A DNA stretch of 64,000 bases from Capra hircus (Eukaryota; Chordata; Mammalia; Artiodactyla; Bovidae). A model generated the notes under the pieces. The model was not told where the DNA came from. It saw nothing but the letters and a program-made list of their open reading frames with translations, and did not search any database. Positions 33,726 to 44,934 of the stretch are shown here, piece by piece (the stretch's first letter is position 1; each line of letters opens with the position of its first letter). Location: positions 34,793,550 to 34,857,549 of the forward strand of contig NC_030817.1 of assembly GCF_001704415.2 (NCBI RefSeq), given 5' to 3'. The position numbers and the translations under genes are program-made.

Positions 33726-34572
33726 ATGTAACTGTATGAACCTGCTGAGAAAACTATCTCCCCCAACACCAAATTACTCTCCTTAACCCAGGTAAATAAC
33801 TGAGATTTTGGAAACAACTCAGAGGTCTATATTTATCTACTGCTGGGTCTTTAGAGCACTTGCACTGAGTGAAGCGGGCTCACAGGCTCATGCGCAGAGG
33901 GTGTGAAACTGTGTCAGCTTTGTGTACAAGACAATAGGAGGGACCCTGGCTCCTGCCCCTTTTCCATGCCTCCTGCTCTGAATCAGAGGTAGCTTTCACA
34001 GGTGTGCAGAGCTCACTCACATCTGGGTTGCTAGGATTAGTGCTATAGATTTGGTGAATTTAGGATACACATCAGGCTGTTTCAATGACTTCATGGTTTC
34101 TTCCCAGAAAAGACATTAGGTGTCTAAAGTCAAGTATATTTAATGTTATTTTTTCATAAGGAAAGTCATATCAGTCCTAAGTGATGAAAGTCACTTAGCT
34201 CACCTGCAGGTGAGGACAGAAATCCATCTGTACTTGGAAAGTATCACAGAAACCGGAAACTGAAAATGTTCACGGGCAGTATGGAGAAGGGTTCGGTTGC
34301 TAGAATGTCCACTGATGAATAAATAGATAAGACTCCACAAAATCTTATTAATAAAGTTGATGTGTTTTTGGTTGACTGGCCAACTATGGCTGCCTTCAAA
34401 GTCATTAAACTTCAGACTAGGCTTAAGATTTATTAAGAGATCTTGCTGCCTGATAGTCTGTAGGGATATTCTCATAGCATTTGCTGCTATCATGTTCAGC
34501 CACTGGGTAAATTTCCAGCAACCAAGGTTTTGTGAGAAACTGAAATCCAATTTAATATAATTTAACTACAAC
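33726..34572. other. Unique non-coding sequence
   Basis: No recognised repeat. The 116-codon minus-strand frame at 34200-34550 has no domain and is opposed by a plus-strand chance frame. Confidence 0.45.
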
Positions 34573-34586
34573 AAGAACACAGTAGG

Positions 34587-36126
34587 CAAAGCCACAGTCA
34601 TCAAGACAGTATGGTACTGGCACAAAGACAGAAATATAGATCAATGGAACAAAATAGAAAGCCCAGAGATAAATCCACACACATATGGACACTTTATCTT
34701 TGACAAAGGAGGCAAGAATATACAATGGAGTAAAGACAATCTCTTTAACAAGTGGTGCTGGGAAAACTGGTCAACCACTTGTAAAAGAATGGAACTAGAT
34801 CACTTTCTAACACCATACACAAAAATAAACTCAAAATGGATTAAAGATCTAAATGTAAGACCAGAAACTATAAAACTCCTAGAGGAGAATATAGGCAAAA
34901 CACTCTCCAACATAAATCACAGCAGGATCCTCTATGATCCACCTCCCAGAATACTGGAAATAAAAGCAAAAATAAACAAATGGGATCTAATTAAAATTAA
35001 AAGCTTCTGCACAACAAAGGAAAATATAAGCAAAGTGAAAAGACAGCCTTCTGAATGGGAGAAAATAATAGCAAATGAAGCAACTGACAAACAACTAATC
35101 TCAAAAATATACAAGCAACTTATGCAGCTCAATTCCAGAAAAATAAATGACCCAATCAAAAAATGGCCCAAAGAACTAAATAGACATTTCTCCAAAGAAG
35201 ACATACGGATGGCTAACAAACACATGAAAAGATGCTCAACATCACTCATTATTAGAGAAATGCCAATCAAAACCACAATGAGGTACCACTTCACACCAGT
35301 CAGAATGGCTGCGATCCAAAAATCTGCAAGCAATAAATGCTGGAGAGGGTGTAGAGAAAAGGGAACCCTCCTACACTGTTGGTGGGAATGCAAACTAGTA
35401 CAGCCACTATGGAGAACAGTGTGGAGATTCCTTAAAAAATTGCAAATAGAACTACCTTATGACCCAGCAATCCCACTGCTGGGCATACACACCGAGGAAA
35501 CCAGAATTGAAAGAGACACATGTACCCCAATGTTCATCGCAGCACTGTTTATAATAGCCAGGACATGGAAACAACCTAGATGTCCATCAGCAGATGAATG
35601 GATAAGAAAGCTGTGGTACATATACACAATGGAGTATTACTCAGCTGTTAAAAAAAATACATTTGAATCAGTTCTGATGAGATGGATGAAACTCGAGCCG
35701 ATTATACAGAGTGAAGTAAGCCAGAAAGAAAAACACCAATACAGTATACTAACACATATATATGGAATTTAGAAAGATGGCAATGACGACCCTGTATGCA
35801 AGACAGCAAAAAAGACACAGATGTGTATAACGGACTTTTGGACTCAGAGGGAGAGGGAGAGGGTGGGATGATTTGGGAGAATGGCATTGTAACATATATA
35901 CTATCATGTAAGAATCGAATCGCCAGTCTATGTCCGACGCAGGATATAGCATGCTTGGGGCTGGTGCACGGTGATGACCCAGAGAGATGTTATGGGGAGG
36001 GAGGTGGGAGGGGGGTTCATGTTTGGGAACACATGTACACCCGTGGTGGACTCATGTCAATGTATGGCAAAACCAATACAGTATTGTAAAGTAAAATAAA
36101 GTAAAAAAAAAAAAAAAAAAGAAAGA
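34587..36126 (+). mobile_element. Young L1, 5'-truncated, 1.54 kb
   Basis: Sense L1 starting in the post-RT part of ORF2 and running through the 3' UTR (GGGGAGGGAGGTGGGAGG near 35995) to a poly(A) tail near 36102-36120. A perfect 14 bp TSD, AAGAACACAGTAGG, flanks it at 34573-34586 and 36127-36140. It shares 669 bp with the neighbouring L1 (30293-30961) without any net length change. Confidence 0.96.
34591..35772 (+). pseudogene. L1 ORF2 C-terminal half, open to natural stop
   Basis: 394 codons in one open frame from ATVIKTVWYWHK to ILTHIYGI, including the Cys/His knuckle at about 35338-35394. The endonuclease and RT are absent by 5' truncation, so it has no activity. The preserved frame indicates a recent insertion. 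Confidence 0.92.
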
Positions 36127-36140
36127 AAGAACACAGTAGG

Positions 36141-37005
36141 ACACAGAAAATACCAGAGACCAATGATTTCTTCATATATAATTTTACATCACTGACATTA
36201 AATAAGAATTGTCTTAGGAGTCCAGGGAAGAAAATTTTGCTTTACATGAAAACTATTGATTCATCTTCATCATTATCATCATCATCACACTTCTTGGCCA
36301 CTCTCCACACAGGAGTCATTGTGCTAAATACCTTCTCTCGCTTAGTCCTCCCAACATTTCTAGAGATGGATCCACCCTCAATCCTGACTGAGACAAACAG
36401 AGAGATGTCTAATATTATCTCAAGATTTCTCAAGAGACAGAGGACACTTTCTCCAGAAATGTCTAAGCAAATTAACCTCAATGTATTTATTTTTTAAGAA
36501 ACAAATGTATTTCATCCATCACTTTTAGTTAGAAGAGGCCTTCAATAAAATCAAACTAAATAAAATGGGATGCCTGAATCCCAAAACAGTGGGGATTATG
36601 CATTTAAATCATATAGGAAGTCACCAAAATCTTATGTCTGGCCTGTGATATAAAAACTGTTTACACTCATTCCTTGGGGAAACTTATTAGAATTAATGCT
36701 TAAGGATCAAAGCTTCAGAAACTCAGCTCCTTGAGAATACAAAAAGGTGCTCTGTTATCTGCCACAGCAAAAGCCTTTTAACATACTGTAAAACAACAAG
36801 CATCATCTTGTCTCCGAGCGAGGTGAATGCACAAAATGAGGGAAAGGCTAAGCCACACTGCAAGACAAAAAGGAATATTCCTTCTGTGTTTAGTGACCCC
36901 TTCTCCCTTCATCCAGAGGCTACAGGGTACACTCATCTACCTTAACCCTCAAGAGACGGGGTTAGGGGCCAATAGGTGCCGCTGTCAAGATATACTAAAG
37001 GACCT
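36141..37005. other. Mostly unique sequence with a (ATC)n patch and MIR trace
   Basis: 36256-36289 is a CAT/ATC-rich simple repeat. 36290-36380 resembles a sense MIR ('GTCATTGTGCTAAATACCTTC'). The remainder is unassigned and non-coding. Confidence 0.5.
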
Positions 37006-37007
37006 TT

Positions 37008-37110
37008 CTTAATTAATTAGTTTTTATTGCAGTATAGTTGATTTACAATGTTGTATTAGTTTCAAGTGCACAGCAAAGTGAATAACTTAAACATATACAT
37101 ATATCCACCG
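37008..37110 (-). mobile_element. L1 3' terminal fragment, antisense
   Basis: 'TTGCAGTATAGTTGATTTACA' and 'CACAGCAAAGTGAATAACTT' are the antisense L1 3' end. Only about 100 bp. Confidence 0.8.
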
Positions 37111-37149
37111 TTTATAGATTTATGCTTTGAAGAAGAAATAGTATGGAAC

Positions 37150-37285
37150 TAAGAATTTTGAGAATTTGGTTTCAGCCCTAACTCCTCTGCTAGATACTTG
37201 TGTGATCTTGAGAAAGTCACTTAATGTTTCCGAACTTGAGTTCGCTCATCTGTTAAATAAAGGGGTTCAAATAAATGAGTATTGA
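37150..37285 (-). repeat. MIR SINE fragment, antisense
   Basis: 'GTGATCTTGAGAAAGTCACTT' followed by 'TCATCTGTTAAATAAAGG' is the antisense MIR core, well preserved. Confidence 0.8.
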
Positions 37286-37429
37286 CAAGGGGGTGTGGGG
37301 GGTGATGGTTTAGCCAAGGAATCTTAAATTCACACCTGAATATCTAAAATGTCAAAGTGCAGAGACTAGGAATTCCAGAGAGGAGACAAGGCCCTGGCAG
37401 CTCAACCAGGGTGTTAGTGTTATTTTTAT

Positions 37430-37900
37430 GTTTGTTTTAAATCAATGGACTTGATACTGAGTTTCTTAAATCTCTTTCAGTTACAAGTAATGGAATATCC
37501 AACATGAACTGGGTTAAGCAGAAAGGGGGACTATATCGACTTCAAAAATGGAAATAAAAATCCCCATCTAGACTACCTTCAACCATGGCTAGGTCTAGCA
37601 GCAAGGCGATGCCATCAGGACCACATTTCTCTGAACCCCTCAGCTCCAGGTCCTTCTCTGCTGCCTCCACTTCTGACAGACCTGTCCTCCTGATGGCAAG
37701 ACAGCTGCCAGCAGCTCTCCATCTACTTCCTATCTTAGGACCACAGGAGAAAATTTTTTCTTAAGAGGTATTTAGTCCTGGGATTGACTCTTATTGGCCC
37801 AAATCAGGGTGAGACATGCTCATATCTGAACCAGTCATGCAACAGAGCAGGAAACATGCTCATTCATTGGCTTGGACCACAGGACCACTTCTGATGGAGA
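37430..37900. repeat. Ancient interspersed repeat, family not assigned
   Basis: A block with 'GATGCCATCAGGACCACATTT', 'CAGCTCCAGGTCCTTCTCTG', and 'TGGGATTGACTCTTATTGGCC' is familiar from mammalian dispersed repeats, but I cannot name it confidently. Confidence 0.4.
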
Positions 37901-38139
37901 GTGTTTAGGAGAGCAGGTGGGAGCAGTTCTGTTGCCAACAGAAGGGAGGATAGCTATCATGTGCCCAAAACGACCAATGTCCACAGTGAATCTTTCCAAC
38001 TCCAACCTCTAACATGTTTCCTTGCTGATGCCTTTCTGTCTTCTGGGCTTTCTGAAAACCTCTTAATCTCACCATCCAAGTTGTCTCATCTCTTTGCCGC
38101 ATTTCCTTGCTATTGCATCCACATCCCTTAACTGAATAA

Positions 38140-38880
38140 CTAATGGATCAGTAAGTATGTGTTTTATTTTGTGAGGAAAATTAGATATCTCTGAGACTAG
38201 ATCTTTATCCTCAAGGAGTTTATAATCTAGTTGGGTAACAGAACTATTCTGGTTGTGTACATTCATAAGCAGTACTAGTTCATAAAGGGAGAGATCAATA
38301 ACATGAACAGTTCCAGGCAGACTGAAATGGATGGTCAAATCGAACAAGATGAAATTCAACGAGGATAAATATAAGCTCCCAGGCTTAGGTCCAGGGGCTC
38401 TAGGGAGCAACTGAAGATTTTTAACCAGGATAGTGACAGAGTCAAGGCAGTGGTTTAGGAAGAAGCGTTCGGCAATACATATGGAGGGGTCAGAGCAGGA
38501 AAAGATGGGAAGGTGGGGACCAGCTTAGAGTCCATTACAGGAGTACTTGTATAGAATGAGGTTACAAATCCTAGACCGGAGGTGTTCATGGAAATGAAAA
38601 GAAAATGCGAGCAGAGATGAACTGGTTGGAGAAGGCAGAGAAGAATGAGTTAAGGAAGAAAATTGTCCATGAAGCTTTGAGGCTGGAAGACTAAGGACAA
38701 TTTGCCATTGGAAGTAAGCATGTGGGAGTAAGGGACGCTCACTGGGAAGTCAGGACAGCATGGATAGCGGGGCCGGAAATAAGCTGCCTTGGACGTGCCA
38801 CGCTTGTGACACTGGAGAGACACGAAGTGGAAATCCTCAAACAACAGGTGGAGGTTTGCTTCAGGGTCAGGGCAGAAAAG
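38140..38880 (-). repeat. L2 LINE remains, antisense
   Basis: 'CTTTATCCTCAAGGAGTTTATAATC' type block near 38203, 'GACAGAGTCAAGGCAGTGG' near 38436 and 'GAGACACGAAGTGGAAATCC' near 38815 lie in antisense L2 order. Patchy. Confidence 0.45.
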
Positions 38881-39390
38881 ATAGTGATTAGGAGTCAGCT
38901 TCCTAGAAGCAGGAGCACACGAAATGAGATTAATGCCATGTACCCGTCAGAGCAATACAGCGTCAGAGAAAACCGCACCTTTCAGCTCCCCCACGCGCTG
39001 GCCAAGGGACCGTGATCTCAGTCTCCTGATTCATACGCTGGAGTTAAGTGACAGCAGAAGGGGCGCTGACTATGGTGTGGAGTCCACCGTTGGCTCTCTT
39101 CTCTTGAACAGCCTATGTGGACATCCAGTTTCCTGACCAGTCATTATGAGTTACACCATTGCCTGGAAACAGTCTTGAACCATTAGCTACCCAGTCCCAA
39201 ACGCTCCTCAGTCTCTCCGCGGAGCATGCCCAGGGTTCCACATATTGACACCATTTCAGCCAGACCACTGTCAATATGACTTTTGCATAACATACTTTGC
39301 AGATCATGTTAAGTTTTTCGATAATTTACAGCCTCCACACACTCCCCATTGCTGACTACCCTAGGCTCAGGGCGGAAATATTTCAAAAAC
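38881..39390. other. Unique non-coding sequence
   Basis: No feature recognised apart from short opposed frames. Confidence 0.45.
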
Positions 39391-39398
39391 ATGCCTTC

Positions 39399-39634
39399 AT
39401 GGGAGAATGGCATTGAAATATGTATACTATCATGTAAGAAACAAATCACCAGTCTAGGTTCGATACAGGATACAGGATGCTTAGGGCTGGTGCACTGGGA
39501 TGACCCAGAGAGAAGATATGGGGAGGGAGGTGGGAGAGGGGTTCAGGATTGGGAACTCATGTACACCTGTGGCAAACTCATGTCAATGTATGGCAAAACC
39601 AATACAGTATTGTAAAGTAAAATAAAAAAATAAA
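39399..39634 (+). mobile_element. L1 3' UTR fragment
   Basis: Sense L1 3' UTR of the same type as at 35875-36126 (GGGGAGGGAGGTGGGAGAGG, GGCAAAACCAATACAGTATT), with a short A-rich tail. GCCTTC at 39393-39398 and 39635-39640 is a possible minimal TSD. Confidence 0.9.
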
Positions 39635-40086
39635 GCCTTCTCCCACCTGGCCAAACATCTACTGAATGTATCTTTGAACCAAGTTTAAATTTTTTAAATA
39701 TTTTATTCTCCAACTATCTTAAAATCCTTAAAATGCATGCCCTATCCATTATTTCTGCTCATAAGGACAATGAATGCCCATTGTCCCCTTTATCATTAAG
39801 ACAGAGCATCTACTTGACAGTCCTTTCTCACATTAGAATTTGAAACCAAGAGATAAGTTATTTGGACAGAAACGTTTCCCCTGCTGCATAGCAATGGGCT
39901 GGCATCCAAGCAGGGCCTAAGGACACCTCTCCAAATGGCAGATGGCAAATAACTGGCTTTGTATGAGTAACTCAACCTGATGATTACATCTAATAACTCC
40001 AGGCCTGTTCCTGGAGACTCTGCCAATGCAGAGAGCATTCCTACTGCCATTTCCAATTATGAACAATCCACAACAGAAATATGCTT

Positions 40087-40137
40087 TCCAAAATATATAT
40101 ATATATATATTTGTATATTTATGTGTGTGTGTGTACA
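40087..40137. repeat. (TA)n-(TG)n microsatellite
   Basis: TA dinucleotides at about 40094-40111 followed by a GTGTGTGTGTGT run at 40122-40134. Confidence 0.9.
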
Positions 40138-40284
40138 GGTTAAGGTGTACTATACTGTCCTACACAACCTGGCATTAACTCTTGCTGGTTCATAAGTATT
40201 TCTTTTGATAAGTTGTTGTTGCTATATTTATGTATCTCCAGCCTCTGAGCCAATCTATAATCCTTAGAAGTGGCCCCTACTTAT

Positions 40285-40525
40285 GTAAAGCAACATCATT
40301 ATACATTTATTTACTATTTATTATATGGTAGATACTGAAATTACTCTTAATTTTCACAGAAATTCCATGAGGGGTGTATCATTGACTCATATTACAGGTG
40401 AAGAAAGTTAAGTAGCAAGCTTAATAATATATAGTTAGCAAAGGTGGGCTGGAGATCAAACTCAAATTTGAATTTGAGTTTTCCCAGGTCAGGTGTCTTT
40501 TCTACCTTGACTATTATTAGGAATC
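40285..40525 (+). repeat. MIR SINE
   Basis: 'ATTACAGGTGAAGAAAGTTAA' and 'GTGGGCTGGAGATCAAACTC' follow the MIR sense order over about 240 bp, nearly full length but diverged. Confidence 0.72.
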
Positions 40526-40719
40526 AGTAAATACTTGCTAAATGAGCGCATGAACGAGGGACCGTAAAACTCAAATCTTTAACCACTATGTTATATTGAA
40601 CCAATTTACAGCCACAATAATAAACCCAAAGCCCTTGGACATTACATATGTTCCCTAGATGTAGACAGTTGACAATTACATGAAATCAAGAGTTGCCTAA
40701 AGGCATTTTTTTAAAAAAA

Positions 40720-41310
40720 AATGTAACACCAGAATGGGTAAACTGCGGTACATCCAAACAATGGAATATTACTCAGTAAAATGAGATGAGCTATGAAGCC
40801 ATGGAAAGGAAAAGATATGAAGGAATTTAAATACATATTACTCATACTACTAAGCAGAAGAAGTCAATCTGAAAAGGCTATACACTGTATGATTCCAACT
40901 ACATGTATGATGTTCTGGAAAAGGCTGAACTGTGGAGACAAGTAAAAAGATCAGTGGTCACCAAAGGTTGGGGGTGGGGAGAGATGAAGCAGCAATAGGC
41001 AGAATACAGAGGGCTTTTAGAGCAGTGAAACCACTTTTCATGGTACTATAGTGATGGACACATGGCATGATACATTTGTCCAAACACATAATGTACAATG
41101 CCAAGAATGAAGCCTAAAGTAAACTATGGACTTAGGCGATAATAATGTGTTAGTATAGATTCATCAGTTGTAACAAATGTACTACCATGCTGAGGGATGC
41201 TGACAAGAGGGGAAGCTATCAGTGTGTGGGAGCAGGGGGCATATGGGAAATCTTTGTACTTTCCTCTCTATTTTACTGTGAACTTAAAATTGCTTTTAAA
41301 AAACCAAAAG
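40720..41310 (+). repeat. L1M 3' end
   Basis: Sense old L1: 'ACAATGGAATATTACTCAG' near 40760, 'TGTGGAGACAAGTAAAAAGATC' type block near 40932, 'GGGCATATGGGAAATCTTTG' near 41237, ending 'AAAATTGCTTTTAAAAAACC'. Confidence 0.82.
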
Positions 41311-41633
41311 TAATAGCAAGGGAAACACAATAGAACAAAGTGATCCACACTTGGAGAAAACCTGCACTGAGCTCAGGTCATCTTCATCATCACTCTTGAC
41401 AAATACCATTCCTCAGGTCAAAATCTGGACTTAGACAGGACATGTTTACCAAGGAGTGGTTGAAAGTCATAGATCAGCTTGGCTTTGGACCGTTATTTTC
41501 ACACATTAGGATTATGACCTCAGGGAATTAAATTTGTAAAGGATTTACTGTGAACAAGACCTGATGGTAGGCCCTGGGGTGAATTCCAACTTTCCCACTC
41601 ACAGTCTGGATTTGGGAGTACACACACAGAGTA

Positions 41634-41851
41634 TCTGGCTCCCCTGATAGCTCAGTTGGTAAAGAATCTGCCTGCTATGCAGGAGACCCTGGTTCAATTC
41701 CTGGGTCAGGAAGACCCACTGGAAAAGGGATAGGCTATCCACTTCAGTATTCTTAGGCTTCCCTTGTGGCGCAGCTGGTAAAGAATCTGCCTGCAATGTG
41801 GGAGACTTGGGTTCGACCCCTGGGTTGGGAGATCTCCCTGGAGAAGGGAAA
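41634..41851 (+). mobile_element. Two consecutive Bov-tA head segments
   Basis: 41636-41755 carries a tRNA-like head, linker and the first part of the Bov-A body. A second head (GGCTTCCCTTGTGGCGCAGC) starts at 41757 immediately after CAGTATTCTT and runs to about 41851. Both are sense and both lack the 3' half. This is either a SINE dimer or two successive insertions. Confidence 0.88.
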
Positions 41852-41854
41852 GGC

Positions 41855-44285
41855 ATCACTGCTATCCTCCTTCCCTGGGATCCTACTGATGGCCCAGCAA
41901 GCTGATAAACAGACACTCTGCATGCACCATATTCCTTGACATTATACAGCTACAGAAACAGCATGTTGTTGATACTTGGCTAGCCGTTCTTGATCTCTGC
42001 TACCCAAATGTGTGCCAGTATTTCCCTATAGTTAATGACTATACAGAATAAAAATCCATTCACTTTGGTTCGCCTCATATTTTTAAAAACAGTTACCTCT
42101 TTTTAACTCATCTCTCCTTCTAACAAGTGATTTTTCTATTAAAGGTTATCTCTTGAGTTCACTGTCGAGTCCATTTTAATTCTTGCATTCCCTTATGAGG
42201 TATTCATTCAAAATGAATTGCTATCCTGTCAGTTACATAGCTCTGCTCCTGACATGGGAATTGTATTTCTTTAATGGCTTTATTCCTCTAAACATATTCT
42301 TTTTCGAGGTCTCCATTATCCCCCAATCCTTGGAGGGAACCACTGGCAATCGTAGAGTAGGGCTCTCTGCTGCCTGGAGGCCTGAGAAACAAATCTGAAA
42401 TATTTTGAAACTAAAAGAGTTTCTGAACTGATGTGTGTCCTGAATTGACTGTTACTGGGCACTGAGCACCAGACACAGCACAGAACAGCAATTATTCTTC
42501 CCGGCAGTCAGGGTGCCAAATGAGTTTTTTCTGCACTTAAAAATGGACAGAGGTTTGCAGTAATTGAATGAAATAATGTACAATAATTTAAAATATTGTT
42601 CATTCAGAGAGAGATTAGGCTTTAATTAAATGGTGTCATTTAATATACCGTCCAGCAGATATTATAATTGGTTTCTTTAGCAGAGAACACAGTAACATCT
42701 AGGCTTACTGAAGTGATAATGGTACTAATTTAGCCCAGTAGACACATAAACAGCTTGGCTGTCTCTGATACCCCCAGTGAATAAGGTAAGGTTTGATCAT
42801 GACATCTGCATAACTCTTAACCAGTCATTTCTTTCTGAAATACAATCACTAATCACCCAAACTAAACAAACTTTGTTTATATTAAACAGGTACGATATCT
42901 GGGACTTTCAAGGGTATTAAGTGGTTCATTTCTATAGATACAAAAAGGCAGGCTTATCTTCAAACCAGTTATGAAATTATATTTCATTTGAGCAGGGAGA
43001 ATGGCATTTATTTATTTTTAAAACCTTGTGTAAGTGCAAACCAGCACCCCTAGTTCATTCAGAGAGGGCAGACAATTTTCTGGCACAACAACAGTTACGT
43101 ATTTTAACTCCTGTTTTCTGTTGGTCATTTACAAGGACTTTCTCATTTCCAGGCTTGGCTCCTGTTTCCTCCTGGCTCATTTGTGAAATGTGATACAATA
43201 AGGTCTTATTCTCTTCAAGCTATTCTGCTTGATAATTCTGAACAAAACCAGAAGGAGGAGGGGGTGGGGGGATAGAATTTGCCTAAATCTAAAAGAAAAA
43301 AAAAAATTGCTTTCTAAGGTCTAATGCCCCAGACAAATTACAAAGTAACCAGAGATTAGATTTAGCGCCTTTGCTAAATTCTTTTGTTTCCAAAAATATA
43401 TGCACTGCACCTAGGAATGGAAAACTTTCATTTCTCTGTTTGAAAATTACCATCAACATGTTTATTTTGGAAAAGAATGGAAACATTGATCATGGCAAAA
43501 AGCTAGCTGGGTCACAGTGTCAGAAAAACAGGCTGGCTCTATCGCTGGGTGGGGAAACAGACTAGCAATCACAGGATGGGGTCCCTGGGGTGTAACTCCA
43601 CCTTTACAGACTTTCCAATGGATTATCAGGGATCTGGTACAGTGCTTCAGAACTCCTCCCTGCCCTGCTAGGACTCAGGGAGGGTGTTCCCCACTTCATC
43701 CTCAGAGGATGAGAAATGTCACCGGGGACCAGGAATGATTTGCAAATGGTATCCTGAAAACTCTAAAATCAGGAAACTCCCTGCAAATTCAAGAGAACTA
43801 GCAACCCAAGCTGGGCTGAAGAAAGTCTGCCTCGGAGTCAGCCTGGATCCTCACAGTGACAGCACAAACGTCACACTAATGCCACTGCACATCTGATGCA
43901 ACTCGCAGGGACCAGCATGGTTGCTGGAGCCCATTGGCATCCGTTTATCCTTGGGTTGTTTTCCTTACAGAGCAAACCACACTTGCTGGTCTGAACAACC
44001 ACCACTACAAAGTGACCGTGCTCTGGACAATTAGAGCCTCTGCTCTGCTTTCCTGTAAATTACCCTTTAAACCAGTTACACACAGAGCACACTTGTGGAA
44101 GGTCCTCAGTGACCTCTTAATGACCACGTCCAGCGGCCTTTTTCAGTCATTGTCCTTCTTGACCTCTCTGGGCGCAATTCACAAGGAGAAATACCACCTC
44201 CCTGGCCACTCTCCTCCACTGGCTACAGCAGCCTTATGTTAGATCCTTCTTCCTTTCTGACTACTAGAGGACATACTCTAGAATG
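41855..44285. other. Large unique block
   Basis: About 2.4 kb without transposons. 42540-42720 is AT-rich with TAATTAAA/ATTTAAT-type sites and looks like possible conserved non-coding sequence. 43511-44240 is mixed in composition with 60-100 codon chance frames. No exon signal recognised. Confidence 0.45.
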
Positions 44286-44289
44286 TGGA

Positions 44290-44930
44290 CGTACTCAAGC
44301 TTTCCTGTTTAAATCTTTGTCTGCCTTCCAGCGCCTACAGGATTCAAACCAAACTCAATGTCATGGCATGCAAAAGCCTTCAAAGATGGCTTCAAACATC
44401 CTGACTTTTCCTGCCTTTTTCTTGAAACTTTCTCACTAATATCTATTTTCCTCCCTTCCCTCCTCCCCCACATTCTTGTATCTCAGCACTCCACGCTTTT
44501 CCAGCTTTCTGTGTCTGTACGTATCGTCTCTCCTTTTCTTTTTCTTTCTTCTTCACCCAATGAGACCCACGTTCTCTCTCAAAATCCTTCCTGGCACTCT
44601 AGTCGAAACTCCATGCAGACAAGATGCTTCTGTCTTGCCCTTCGTTGGGACCCAGCACAGTTCGTTGCGCATGGCATGGCACAAGCATGCCACATATGTT
44701 TGCTACAATGAGTTACATTGACGTTCTCAATGATTTAGTCCCTCTGTCCTTCATGTGCTCACTGAATTTTCTACAAACCATAAGCAACATCATTTTTAAT
44801 TTGTGCCTTAATTATCTGGGTGGGAATCATGCCTGTCAAAAATGAGTTTTTCCAAGTCAGAGACCTTATTTTAGCCATACGCTCAGTACAGAGCAGGCAC
44901 TCAAGAATTGTTTGCTGGATGAAGGAAGAA
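44290..44930 (+). repeat. L2 LINE 3' end
   Basis: One of the longer L2 copies: 'CAGGATTCAAACCAAACTC' near 44339, 'GTCAGAGACCTTATTTTAGCC' near 44856, and the closing 'CAGGCACTCAAGAATTGTTTG' near 44894. Overlapping frames here are not genes. Confidence 0.82.
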
Positions 44931-44934
44931 AATG

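Noticed and set aside
34932..35393. 153-codon minus-strand frame with Cys-rich start
   Set aside because: It is the antisense shadow of L1 ORF2, which is open in the sense direction.
41634..41851. Functional tRNA gene from the A/B-box-like SINE heads
   Set aside because: The heads match Bov-tA, cannot fold into an intact cloverleaf by inspection, and continue into the SINE body.
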